64,000 nt of DNA from Tachypleus tridentatus (taxonomy: Eukaryota; Arthropoda; Merostomata; Xiphosura; Limulidae), in NCBI RefSeq assembly GCF_004210375.1, contig NW_027467782.1, positions 25,833,276 to 25,897,275 on the forward strand. The letters run 5' to 3'. Of the stretch, positions 43,440 through 56,135 are shown piece after piece (position 1 is the first letter of the stretch; each line of letters begins with the position of its first letter). The notes below the pieces were generated by a model. The model ran no database searches. It had not been told where the DNA came from and was given only the letters and a program-made list of their open reading frames with translations. The position numbers and the translations under genes are program-made.

Positions 43440-46400
43440 TAAATGGAAAAGTCTTAAATTAAAGATTACACAATAATATAACAGATAAACACTTATAACA
43501 ATGTTTAAAAATGTTTGAAACAATACAATAAAGAAATTAGACTGTTTTGTACATATAAAACAATATACATGTATGTTATAATTTTAAAAAGAAAAATCCA
43601 CAACTGAAAATTTTGTAAAAGAAAGGAAAAATTAGTTGATGAAAGTTAAAAAAAAAACATCACTGAAAAAATAATACATGATTAAATAAATGCATAATGC
43701 TGTATAAAAACTGATATATAAAATATTTTACAGACTCATCTTGTGTTATCCCTATTACTAACAGTAAACCTTCTTAAATTTACAATTGAAGGCAAAGAGA
43801 GCTTTGAGAACATGGCTGTATCATGCTAAAATATCCCTGGAAAAATGTTAATTTACTTTATTCAGTGAACTTTCTTCAAAGATAATGACAGCTGGGACAA
43901 AATCTTGCTATTTGCCAATCAGCTATTTAAGGAGGAAGATATACCTACAAACGTGATCACCAAATGGGAATGACTAGGGTTGTAAAATTTGTACAAGGAT
44001 TATAACATAGGATGGGAAATCAAAAGATGGAATCTCTAACAGAAAAATGTAAAAATGTCTTAACTGAAGATAAATAGCAATGTATAAATAAACTTCTGTT
44101 TAATCCAGATTGTTAAATTCTCATTCTTCATAATGGAACACTAAAAAATGTATCAGACAAGGATACATTGCTACAGCTGTACCAAACTATCCTTAAAACA
44201 TCTCAAACTGAATGTTATGAAATAAAATCAGAAATATAATGTCACAATAATAATGTATGTTGAATAAAGTTGTTATGTTTACTTCCATAAAAATAATTTT
44301 ACGTCATTATAAGCAGAAGTATTAAATGAGAGGAACATTTTGATAGTGTGTCATAAAATTGTCTTCTTATTTTAGTTGTTAAAACAAACAGTAACAAAGG
44401 CTGTAGATTATATTCATCACGTTTTTATGACCTACAAATGAAATGATGTCTGACAAAAGTACTTAGGGAGAAGTACATGTATCTAGAGTTGCATAGTAAA
44501 TGTTACCACAAAGAACTGTGACTATACAGCAATACCTGTAAGTCAAACACAGCCTATAATAAAACAATCTACAAAAAAAAACATTTTTTGGAAACTATGC
44601 ACTAGTCATTCTGTTAACAACTGTAACATTATTTCTTAACTTAAAAAAAAACAACCAACATCTTATTGAAGTATGCTTGTTTGTTATTGGATAAAACAAT
44701 ATAGTTTCATATAATATAGTACTGGTAAATACAAACAAATTACTGTTTAAAACATTAAAAATAAACACCAGCTAACAAAACAACACTAAGTATACAATTA
44801 ACTTTTAATGTATTCTATCCATTCATCCATCCAATATTTTCAGAAACCAAAACAAATAATAAATATACTGTGTACATAAACATATAAATAAAGCTCTATA
44901 TACAACTCAAGCAAAAAAATGGTATTATTAAATAGGATCAATTTATAAACTGATTTTATGGAAATTGTTTGGTTTGTACACAAAAGTCACTTGAAAACTA
45001 TCTCCCAAAAACTCAGCAACAAAGGTATGAACAGATAGTTACAATAAACTATTTTGTGGAAAAAAAAGTAACCCACAAACAAAAAAAAAAAACATACAAC
45101 GTACAATGCAGATAAATATCTTTCTTAGTTACTAAACAAAAAAACATTCCACAATACTTGATTTCTTCAAACTGAAAACATCAACATCTAACACAACCAG
45201 AAAAATAAGTATGTTATACAGTTTCTTTCCAGCAGTTATAAGTTTATAATGATTAATAAAATATTTTCCAAACACACACACAAAAACAGTTCTGACTTGT
45301 TTCATTTGAAATCTACTTGTAAATATTTTGTTTTAAAGTTAGTTTCTCTGATAAATTTTTATTATTTACACAAAAGTATGACAATATTATCAAATTTTAT
45401 AACTTTTTAACTAGTGTTAAAGTCCCAATTGAGTTAAATGATTTTAGCTCTTTCCAGAAGTGTAAAACTAAACATAAAGAAGCACTTTATAGTTCAAAAC
45501 ATCAAAGCAATATACACATATTTACACTAATTATTCATGTCCACAGTAACATACTATTCTGAAAAAAAATTGCCTATGGTGAAAACAAAGTAATACAAAA
45601 GGCTGGGACAAGAAACAACTAAATGTTGAACATTCAAGAGTAAGCAGTTTGAATCATGATGTGACCATTGAAGTCCAACCTCACAAAATGAATTGTAAAC
45701 AACTAAGAGTTTTGTGAAAACATTTAAGAAACACAGAGGCTGATACCTTACAGAAGTTTCCACCCTTCATGATGGTTATTAGCTTACAAATATTTTGAAC
45801 CCTTAAGACAACTGATGGTAACAGAAAATGTTAACCCTTATCACTAATCTTTGTAACTGTTGAAGGACTGTGCAAGGGAACTTGTATTATCATTAACAAA
45901 TTGTTTTATATTAGTTAAAAGGCCACTCTGACTTTTTTTCACAACAAATAACAAAAACAAAACATGAAAATTTTTTACTTACTATCTAAACATGGCTATC
46001 TTTTGTTAGAATTTTATATTGCTCTGTACCTTTTTCATTTGTCTGAATCTCTTGAGTATCTAATATGATTCACAATAGGTATTCCATGAATTAAAAAAAC
46101 AACAACATGATATAGTACTATACTTGCACTAACATAAATTAATATGTAAATCAGGAGTACTAAGTCTTCTGTTTACAATCAGTAACAGGAGTAATGTTAC
46201 AAAAATTCTTCTTCATTAACAAATGTTTACTAGTAGTTCCAGTGCTGTAAACATCTACAAGTTTACCTTAAAATTGTTTCATGTAACAAACAAATCAAAC
46301 AGAAGCAGAAACAGTATAGTGCTAGAGAGAAAAAAAAACCCTTAATGTTTAATTACATCTCTCCCATGAGCAGTCAAATTTATAAATGAAAAAGCATGAA

Positions 46401-48800
46401 TGATATTTTAAAAAAGCAACACTTAATGACTAACTATGAAAAAAAATGGATCTTAACATATTTTTCATGAAGTATGTATTATTCACACAAACAAAGTAAA
46501 TTATATTACCTTAATTACAATGGACTATTCCACTAAAACCTCTTTGCAAAGAAACTACACCATCTACCAGATAGTATTTAATGTAAAGTTCAAAACTGTT
46601 GAAAATTATACCCCATAATAACCTGATGATGTATCATTCATTATGAGTCTAAAATGTACAGTACAACAAAGCTAATAATTATTTTATCTAATTAGTCAAT
46701 TACAATTCAACCAGTAGCATACTTATATGACAAGTAAAATGCACAACTTTAAATGTTTCATAAAAGTTAAGCACAACTAACTTCTTTCAGTGTCAAATTA
46801 TTAGAGAAACATGTCAAACATTATTCCCATTTTTAAGATTCTTTAAAAGTCCTTTTCCCATTTGTAGACTATCCTACCAAACATTTCTTACAAGCATGAG
46901 ATGTGCGAGATTTATTTCAAAATAAACTGAACACTGGCTTTCAGATACGCAGCATGTAAATATGTTTAATATTGAGTAAAAACCAGCTGCCAGCTATAAC
47001 TGTCTGATGTAAGTAGAGGATGAAAAGTCTGTTTATACAATGACAAACAAATTATACTACTGTGTAATATTACTACAGACATATTTGTCTTGTATATGTA
47101 ACAAACAAACTGAATTATTCTATAGTAGTAACATCATATGCTCTTCTGCATTAGTTTGGTAAACAACTTTGTCAAATTATTTAGCACCACAAAACAGTCA
47201 CCTTATAGCAACATCAAGGTACAGCACAGTGACAATCATTTAGCCACTTTTTCATGGTTGTAGTACTGTTTGTTTGTTTTTAGCATCTCCCACTATATTA
47301 GATATATACCATATTAGCACATAATTACCATTTTTTATTCCTTGTCATAGTACTGTGATTTTCTAGTGTCTGCCATTAGGTTGCAGCAGTTGTGGTATAG
47401 TAACAATCATTTAGCCATTTATGGATTATTATAACACAATGTATTATTATGTTACAGCATACCAGTCAACTATACCTAAATTATTGTACATAATACTAAC
47501 TGTTCTCTCCTGTATTGTCTGCTTACCATTTTACTTCACCACATACCAGGTTGGCAATTTTACTTTGCATCCACATGAAAATGTTTCTTCCAGTAATAAC
47601 TGGGACCACACTTGAAAAACTGTATTATGTACCATTCTAAAAATCTCATAAAGGCCCTTGGTGTTTGTTTTGAAAACACATCTTTACAGATATTGTTTAT
47701 ACAGATGACTCTCTTAACACAACTATATCAGTGTGTTGAATCATAAAGAAGACAGTTTAGATCTATCATAGCTGCTATTTATTATACTACAAGGTTTGTT
47801 TATATTCTAATATCTGTATGTAACTTTACAATTAGTTGTTAAGTTATATTCAGAAAACACAAGGAATTCAGTTGTGTCACAACAACAGTTTATAAGATGA
47901 TTCAAGTTCATTTTCTACTATCTATATATTACCTTGAGACCAAACAGTTATGAGCTAGCTATTAAATCAAATGGAAAATTAGAACAGAACTATTACATGT
48001 ACCACAATAGCAATATGTTAATTTACTCAGTGATTTCTTGAAATGTCTACATTCATACTATAATGAAGTTTTTTTCCCTAAATTTCTAAATCAGTTAGAA
48101 ACCTTATGAATTTTATTATTTTTATATTAGAAAATATTTCAGTATTTGTCTTATATTGTAATATTTTACTTATAATTTCACTCAAGGTATAATTATTAAT
48201 AGACTAATACACTAAAATCTGCCAGACAACACTGACCCGTGTTTAATGTCTTTTTTTATTATTTGTGTTATGATTACAATTTAATTATAATATCAAACTT
48301 CCCTCAGAATCACACTTTCCCTATTCTATAACACAATAAATGGGCTAAACAAAAAGTGATTTAAAACTGAGAAATAAAGCAACACATGGGTCAAATAATT
48401 TTAATAATTTAGTGTTATAAACGTTTTTGTCTCTCACAAAATTTTAAAACTATATAGCCAAACAATTAAAAACTGGTCAATACATTTTGTTAGAAATAAG
48501 TAGAAAGTGCACTTCTTGGCCTAATTTCCTTTTATGGCAGACATTAATATGGTAAGCTCTGCTGCTAGAACTATCCATTTTTAACAAAACTGTGGTAATG
48601 ATGAGAATCTTTATATTTTATTTATGTTAACTGAAATCCTGGTTCACTCTCTTCTCAGAATAATTGATATCAATGTTCTTGACATTGAACAGTCACATTT
48701 TACTAATTCATTAAACACACAAAAAACTGAATGGATACTTTCCATCAAGCCAGTAATTATAGGAAACCAAAATATGTAACAAAGGGAAGAATTAAGTACA
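43440..48800. other. Long AT-rich intron-like stretch, no exon recognised
   Basis: About 5.4 kb of A/T-rich sequence with homopolymer runs. Splice-like GTAAGT motifs occur (for example near 45.98 kb) but none bounds an open exon. Nothing else recognised. Confidence 0.5.
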
Positions 48801-48807
48801 ATTATAC

Positions 48808-48885
48808 TTATCACTGTTTGATGTTAACTGTCTGAGCTGTTTTAGGGCAGTTTCTACCAACATCTTCTTGTCTGCTTCTCTCACC
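48808..48885 (-). CDS. Candidate exon, helical segment, gene unidentified
   Basis: The acceptor TTACTCCCTTAAG, 78 bp, donor GTATAA. With the last base of the previous codon it reads VREADKKMLVETALKQLRQL, TSNSD. The amphipathic pattern and phase match to the exon at 52726-52813 (AA|G) support it. No exon with matching phase was found between here and 43.4 kb, so whether it is SMN is unresolved. Confidence 0.5.
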
Positions 48886-49829
48886 CTTAAGGGAGTAAAG
48901 AACATTTATTCACACTAAAAGTATGGATAGGTCAAATTAATATTTTAAAAAAATTAGTAAATTATATTATTAAAATTGTACAAATCCTTTTCATTCACAA
49001 GTCTGAACAAGACCTACCTAAAAAAAATAAGACCCTTTAAAAAAATGTTGCATTATTTTAAACTTGTATTTTTTAGCAATAATTTTATTTCTAAAACAAC
49101 TTGAAAGGTAGTTATACACTTTTCACAAAATAAATAAACATTGAAATTGGTTCAAAAGCATGCATTATAAAATATAAAGTGTAAACACACCATTGTAAAG
49201 TAAAAAACAAAAAACAAAAATTTTATCTTTATGACACAAATTTGTCCTAAACAATGTTTTAGGTAACACTGCATAACAAATCATTTACTACTAGAGAAAA
49301 CTCAAGTGATTCTTGGTAATTAAATACTTTTGGTTTCACATATGTAATCAGAATTTGTCCATCACCTCCAGATTTTAAGATACTGTAGTATCTCACTACT
49401 TTATCAACAATATGTGTAATACCATACAATCAGCTCAGTTCAATAGGTTTATACTGTGAAATTAAGTTTACATAGAAAGTTTAATGGACAAAAGGAATAA
49501 ATTTTTGATAACTTCAAACAGTAACTGTATTGTATTGGTGTGAAACTCCATATATATTGTTTATATGTGCTACTTGTTCTTGATAAAATTATAATGACTT
49601 GCACCAATTTTGCTTCATTCCCATGTTCACCTTTTCTGCCCAGGAATATTTGAGGAGTCCCTCAACGGAGCTTAAAATGGGCAGAGTGATACACCTCTCT
49701 CTCAACTGCTTTTCACTCACTCACACAGTTGGTTACTCACATCCTACCTGTGATATAATCAAATAAAATCAAAATTTTGTTTTTAAAATATTTTAAACTA
49801 GTTCTGTAAACATAATTCTTTTATACTTT

Positions 49830-51190
49830 TTAGATAATTATTTGATGTACTGGCTGCTTTCATTTCAAGTAAAGTCCAAAAACCACCTAAACAGTTTATG
49901 CTACATTTGTGTTGTACAGTTTCCAAATCTGGCTTCACACAGTGGCTAAATAAAAGAAGAGCAATTGTGCCATTGACAATTTCAATGATACAGTGTGAGC
50001 CCAAAGATCATCTAACTGACTGTTATTTTTGCATTAATATTTCTGGATATTCAGACAAAACTAAACAATACACTAAATATCCAGAGATTGCATCTGTGAT
50101 GAAACCAGTATCTCATGGGGATGATTTTCTTGTGTCACATCCAGCAGCAAAGTGGGAAATAGAAGTTATACTGCAAAAAGACAATGAATCATCTTTACTT
50201 CCTTCATTTAGTAATTTTACCCTGTGGCATCTCAGCATAAATTGCCTCATCTGATCACACAAGATGAACTAAATGATCAGATTTGTGACTTGTTTTATAC
50301 TGAAACAGCATGGGAACTTTCATTTACGGCAATGGAATTTATCATAAAGTCTTGCTTCTCACTACAGCATGCAAGATACTTTGTGTTTCTGTACAAATGT
50401 TGATGCACTAATTGAAGAATCAAGTACTGAATATACTCTCAAGAAAGAAAACATTTTACCAATACATCTAAAGTTAGTGTGAAAACTGTGCTTTTACATA
50501 ATGGGAACACTAAGCCATTGGTTCCTGTTATTAATGCTGTGAACATAGTAGAACATGCAGCTTATACCTGAAGCAATCAAATATCCACTACTGCTAAGTC
50601 CATAAAGTGAGTAAACCAAACACTGTAGCTTTTTGTCTGTCTGGGATAACCAATATCATAAAATTCATTAAAAAAAACGTTATGGCCAGTGAGAGAATTA
50701 CGTTCCAGGAAAACAGAAAGTTGAGTTCCAACTTTCAGTGAATCATCAAGATATGTTTCTTTCATCACTCCATCTGTCTTATAAGTTTCAAAAAGTTAGT
50801 GAAGTAAAACTAAAGGTGGTATCTTTGTTGGGCCACAGATTTGGGAAGTGCTGATGAATGGTGATTTTGAAACACTACTCAGTCAGAAAGAACTTACTGC
50901 TAGGAAATCACTCAAACTGGTTGTTGAAGTTTTCTTAGGAATTTACAGAGATGAAAACTATGTTGTGATGATTATTGATATCCCTGAGAACTAGAGGAAA
51001 ACTGGGTCCAAGATGTCACTAAATTTACACTTCTCACACTTTTAATTAAGCAGATCTAGGTGCAGTGAGCAATAATCTTGGTGAGCACTTCCCTCAAGAT
51101 ATGTCTATAATAGAACAGTAACATCAAGAAAGACAGTGGAATTCTGTGATGATGGAAGATTACTGTTGATTCTTATAGCATGAAACTAAA
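49830..51190 (+). mobile_element. Decayed arthropod repeat-encoded protein of unknown class, with nested insertion
   Basis: Plus-strand pieces follow the order of a protein family common in arthropod repeats: EPKDHLTDCYFCINISGYSD near 50.0 kb, LITQDELNDQICDLF near 50.25 kb, VLLHNGNTKPLVPVINAVN near 50.5 kb, GPQIWEVLMNGDFETLLSQK near 50.85 kb, LGAVSNNLGEHFPQD near 51.07 kb and MMEDYC near 51.15 kb. The Cys pair in CYFC and the GxLGAVSxxxGExFxQD block are family hallmarks as I know them. The copy has multiple breaks and is interrupted at about 50.57-50.78 kb by an antisense segment. The class is not established; it is probably transposon-encoded. Confidence 0.65.
50575..50780 (-). mobile_element. 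Antisense insertion, possibly piggyBac-like
   Basis: Opposite in direction to the relic it interrupts, this reads VGTQLSVFLERNSLTGHNVF, FNEFYDIGYPRQTKSYSVW. The middle resembles the piggyBac catalytic block ('LLxPxLxxGHxVxxDNFYTS'), with NEFYD in place of DNFYT. Target duplications were not seen and only one block is present, so the assignment is tentative. Confidence 0.35.
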
Positions 51191-51199
51191 AACATACAT

Positions 51200-52395
51200 A
51201 AAAGATACAACAAGTCTGTCAGGTATTTTGTAAAAAAGAAATAAAAAATAATACCATGATGAAAGTTTTAAACATAGCTTAAGTGTATTTTCAGTATATA
51301 ATTACATGTTGTTTTTGAACATTCTTAAATGCAATTATCAATAAATAAATAAAGTTATCAGAGTGTTATTTTCATAATATATAAGAATATTTAGAATAAA
51401 CCTAACATAGCTCAAAAACTAGAAGTGATCAGTAATATTCAACAATTTTTTAGAATCAGGATCAACAAACTACTCATGAACAGTTGTATTTTTATTGTAG
51501 TGGAGAAGCTTCTTTTGTGCACAGTGTAACTTCTAAACATATAATTACTGTGACTCAAACACTTATATGCTTTACATATTTCTAAAAAATTACTTTGATT
51601 GAATGACTTAAGGATATTTCAACACACAAACAAAAAACATGAATTTTATCTCATAAGTACAACTCAAAGCTGATAGTTAAAACCATATATAACTTCTATT
51701 ATAAAGAAGCTTACACATAGAACAACCTTAAATATAAAATTTTCAAAATTACTTACAGATCAACCTACACAAAATATATACTTCATGATATTCCTACAAG
51801 TATCTATATTCTTAGTTATGCCAACTAACAAGACATGCTTTAACAGATATGAGGTGTTCTTTCATTATGAAAAGCCTAGACACCTAGTTGTCATTAAAAA
51901 AAGGTAAAGGAAAACTATCGTATTTATATGCAAGAAAGTATCAATTAATTGTGCAAATTTGTGGTAAGCAGTGTTAAATAGATGAATAAACAAACATTCT
52001 GAATTTAAGTGGTTTTCTACTAAATGAAACTAATTATGGCTAAATTAACTAACACATTCATGATCATTAACTTCAAAATGTAAAATAGAATTTTAGTTAT
52101 AAACATTATACCATAAATTTAAGATTTTATTTCTATCTACCTTAGAAAAATAATATATTGATAATATTTATCTACTTTGTATTCAATGTTTTATTACTCT
52201 CACATTACACGTGGAGATGAAAATCTAAGAATGTTTATTTAATTTAAAGCATTGGAACCTATCATCTTGTGAATATGTGCAAATTGTTTGCATGTATGAT
52301 TAACTGACTACATAACAGACATTCAACTATTATTAAACTCTGGACAATTAAAACTGATTCATTAATAATTATCGTATTAATACAGAGAATTCTCA
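51200..52395. other. AT-rich non-coding sequence
   Basis: No exon, frame or repeat recognised between the decayed repeat protein and the Penelope-derived insertion. Confidence 0.5.
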
Positions 52396-52396
52396 A

Positions 52397-52546
52397 ATTT
52401 ATATAAAAAAAAACGGCTCATTTGGGTTGAGAAAATATTTTACATAGAAGAGCAAACAACGTTTCGACCTTCTATGTAAAATATTTTCTCAACCCAAACG
52501 AGCCGTTTTTGCATATAATTTTCTCAACAAGTGGGTTTCTCGACAT
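52397..52546 (+). mobile_element. Penelope terminal-repeat insertion forming a 40-bp inverted repeat (fossil)
   Basis: Arms 52411-52450 (ACGGCTCATTTGGGTTGAG..CATAGAAG) and 52469-52509 (its near-perfect complement) enclose AGCAAACAACGTTTCGAC. The right side equals the Penelope end at 63.24-63.29 kb (CTTCTATGTAAAATATTTTC, AGCCGTTTTTGCATATAA). Exact 14-bp repeats CAGAGAATTCTCAA at 52383-52396 and 52547-52560 bracket it, so the 150-bp inverted structure inserted as one unit. It carries no coding sequence. Confidence 0.85.
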
Positions 52547-52725
52547 CAGAGAATTCTCAAGTTATGTTTAATATATTACTATGATAAAAAAAATATACGG
52601 AGAGAAACTTTTGGTAATAAAATCTACAACTGTTTCCAACTTCTGATCAAAACAAAATACCTATATAGTTCAAATAAAAATTAAACAAGAAATGAATATT
52701 ATGTACATCTAACATATCACCATAC

Positions 52726-52813
52726 TTATTATGATTAGAAGGTATTAATTCATCTGTCATGGTACCCTCAATGCAAGCAAATTTTGTGCTATAATCCCAA
52801 ACACAAGATTCAG
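52726..52813 (-). CDS. Candidate internal exon, gene unidentified
   Basis: 88 bp after AAGCTAG and before GTATGG. It reads ESCVWDYSTKFACIEGTMTD, ELIPSNHN. Phase 1 in, phase 2 out: it joins the exon at 53365 (A|CT) and that at 48808 (AA|G). The frame stays open further upstream to another AG (GTGTTTAG), but that site breaks the phase. No domain recognised. Confidence 0.5.
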
Positions 52814-53364
52814 CTAGCTTAGGAGGTTTAGTTTTGTTCTAAACACATATCTTAAGATAACAATGCAAAATAATCCTCATAAACAAATATATATATATCA
52901 AACAATTTAACCAATACTAAAAATAAACTAACATTAAAGAAAGAAAAAATAAAACATTACTTTATTCAGAGTCTACAACTATTTATCATCTTACCTTCAT
53001 TCTTTCTAAATTTGTATTTACACCTGTTAAAGGCTAGTTGAGAAACTAAACAAGACTTAACTTTTAATTTAAAAATGAAACTTGACATCTTGCAGTACAT
53101 GTCTTGTTGTAAGACATCAATAGTATCAGGTATCTTAAGGGCAACATATGACTAGGTAACTAAACATACAACTTTTAAGGTGGCTATATGTTTTCATTTT
53201 CCTTTTTTAAAAATCAAAACACGCATAATAATTATTGGAAAGACTAACAATTTATAATAAAGCAGTATAGAGTGACATTTAAAATTAACTTTGATTACTT
53301 TTATGTTCCACTTACTTTTCAAGCAGAACTACAGCAACTTGTGGGTTTACCCTTCAATACTTAC

Positions 53365-53420
53365 TATTTTCTTGTCCATAGTCATGAAAGTAGGTTGCCC
53401 AGTCCATGTCATGAAAAGAT
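53365..53420 (-). CDS. Candidate exon with a Tudor-like strand, gene unidentified
   Basis: 56 bp after acceptor ATAACTTCTAG and before a consensus donor GTAAGT. It reads SFHDMDWATYFHDYGQEN. YFHDYGQE recalls the 'VxFxDYGNxE' strand of Tudor domains, which SMN also has. With the YG-box exons downstream on the same strand, this could be the end of the SMN Tudor domain, but one short strand is weak evidence. The internal Met could also be a start. Confidence 0.45.
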
Positions 53421-53694
53421 CTAGAAGTTATAAGAAAATATAACTAGAAAAGTTCTACAAGAAAAATTCCAGTGCACCAAAATAAAGTAAACTGTTATAT
53501 GTAAATTAACTAACAAAAATTACAAGAAGAAGGAATTGTACACCATAAGTCAGAAAGTAATAATAAGAAATCAGTTTTAGTGAAAGGAGACTGATGGACT
53601 CTGTGACTAAACTAAAATAATTGGAAGATGTGATATCAAAAAATATATGTAACTATTTTACGTAGTGGAGTTTCCACAGTTAATACATCTTTAT

Positions 53695-53830
53695 GTTTAT
53701 TTGTTTGTTTTTGAATTTCATGCAATGCTACACGAGGGCTATCTGCATTAGCCATCCCTAATTTAGAAGTGTAAAACTAGACAGAAGTCAGCTAGCTATC
53801 CCTAATTTAATAGTGTAAGACTATTAATAG
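53695..53830 (-). mobile_element. Degraded SINE tail (family A), minus orientation
   Basis: GTTTGTTTTTGAATTTCATG, GAGGGCTATCTGCATTAGCC, ATCCCTAATTTAGAAGTGTA, then a second partial CTATCCCTAATTTAATAGTG. The body is internally duplicated. Confidence 0.75.
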
Positions 53831-54479
53831 ACTAATTTAATAGTGTAAGTATTTCTATAGACTGGTGGAACTTTTAGGTTAATAGGTCTATTCAGATACC
53901 AATAACTATTTTGAATCTATTCAATGTTACACAGCGTGGCTTTCAAATGCATCACTAAACTTTTGGAAAAGAAATATCAATAACTAACATACTGAGCAAG
54001 AGCAAGAATTTAAACTGAACAAAATACACTATTCATTTCAAGCAGGCCAAACTAGCCTAACAATCCTTTGACTGTTTATGTACATGTAAAACTGAATGAG
54101 TGCTTAAATCTTTATCAGTACAACATATAACCCAATAAAGGTGACATAAAATATCTTAACTCGATTGACTATTCTTTTTTTAGGATAATAAAGAGCAATG
54201 ATTAGTAGGGCACATTACAAGTACAGATGTTGATGTCATTTATGTCAATAATAACAGAAGACATTCCTGTCATGTTTAGATGTACATAAAAAAATGTGTG
54301 CATTACATGAAAGATGGCAGTGACAACAGTTAAAAAAATGTTAAAACAGGTTTCACAGAATAGAAAAATAAAAAAATAAAAAGGAATGGGAATTACAGAA
54401 AATGATAATGCAAAGAAATATATAGGAAACAATATTAATATATGGGAAATAGAAAAATTAATAAAAATATAGGTGATAT

Positions 54480-55530
54480 TAATATACAGGTAACAAAAAC
54501 TAATATACGAGAAATAAAAAAATGAATAGAAATATTGGTGATATTAGTATATAGGAAACAATCCTAATATACAGGAAATAGAAGCTGAGCCTTGAATACA
54601 GTACTGTAGTCCATATATAGAACAAGCAAAGCAGTGACAGCACCAGATCAGACCAACTTAATGTCAGCAAACTTGTTCCTGTGAAGACCAACATGACCAG
54701 TTATCCAGAAAAACTGGATGTGAATAAAAGATAGAAGAAAAATAGGCCAGCCAGTGTTGAATATTGTGAAAATAAGGTGAGAATTAACATAAACGATTTT
54801 CTGACCAGTAGAGAGTGAAGAGAGTTGGTATAAATAGAACAGTGAGTGTACTGTGTAGCTTATATCATTCAGAACAAAAGAAATGCCATATAACTTGACA
54901 GTGAACACAGAAACTGTAGAGAGGATATTGTACAAAACCACCTAGCTGCAACAAACCATGGCAGATCCAATAGACTTAACTGATTTTAAACCATCTGTAT
55001 AACTGGGAATGAAAGAATGGTTCAAAAGATGTTTGGCAATGAAAACAGTACAACCAAATGGAAGTATCAACCTTCCTCAGATGACTCAGAGAAAGGCAAC
55101 AGGCAGAGGTGGTAATAAAACATAGTGTGGTGGGCTGATTGATGGAAAAAGCAACATCAATCTGTGACATACTGAACTCAGTCAGCTTCACCTAAATATG
55201 AAGACCAAAGGGAAGAATGGCAGACTGTATATTCCCAAAAAGTATAACCAGTGGAACCCAGTGTACAGACTCTGAACTGGAGACATATGGAAAGACCCTG
55301 TTCAAGGCTGAAGTCTCAGATGGTGAATAGGGTACAGCATCTTCAAGGCCAAGGCCCTGGCAGAAACTTAAATAAGAGACAAATAGTTCAGTTTTGAACA
55401 AAAAATCAATCTGCTCCACAAGAGGTGGAAGAAGGGATCTGGATGTTGAAGATGTTCAGTGCCGTTGTACACTTTGTATTTCAGTCGGTTGGTTAAGTTT
55501 TACTACTGTGTATATTTGACAATTACATCA
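54480..55530 (-). mobile_element. Jockey-like LINE fragment (RNase H and linker)
   Basis: Minus-strand frames give SYTDGLKS at about 54.98-55.01 kb and ITGHVGLHRNKFADIKL at 54.66-54.71 kb, separated by VFTVKLYGISFVLNDIS. These are the start ('YTDGSK'), middle ('FTAELYAI') and end ('GHVGIxGNExAD') of the LINE RNase H domain. Upstream, to about 55.44 kb, lies a linker such as joins RT to RNase H. The Asp of TDG is present, while the GNExAD motif has become RNKFAD. 5'-truncated and interrupted by stops. Confidence 0.75.
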
Positions 55531-56135
55531 TTATATTGGGTCAGGAAGGCATTGTAAAGTAAGAAAATCAAAAGCAGCCAACCAGGAAATGTTTAGAAAA
55601 CTGAGACTGTGCTAAAATAAAAATTGTTATTGCATTTTCACAATCTGCAATTATTTTGTATGTCCAACATTTGTTTCACTACTTTCATTACAGTTGGTGT
55701 TATGGTGGTGAAGATGAGAGAGCAAGTTTAAAGTTCTATGAAAAATAAAAAAAAATGATATTCATTAAGATGGTATTATAAGTAAGGTTAATTAAACATA
55801 AAAACCATGAAATGAGCACAATTAATTTTATTCTTAGCATGAAAAATCACACTTTACACAGAATTACTTGACAGAGAATTCACAAATTAATGGATGAATG
55901 TTTTATGAAAGCAATTTACTTGAAATATAATTTCAGTTAATAAATGGCTTGTAACTTTTACATAAACATTTGGCAAAACTCATGATGATACACTTTGTAT
56001 ATTTAGAACATTTCAGTAGTTTATGTAGTTTCATGGTTACATGGAGATTACAGAACTGGTCAGAATGACCAAGCACACATACAGGTTCAATAGAATATAA
56101 TTTAATTGATAAAGGAATGTGTATGTGGATCACAA

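Noticed and set aside
45960-46035. Minus-strand exon ending at a GTAAGT donor near 45.98 kb
   Set aside because: All frames between the candidate acceptor and this donor contain stops.
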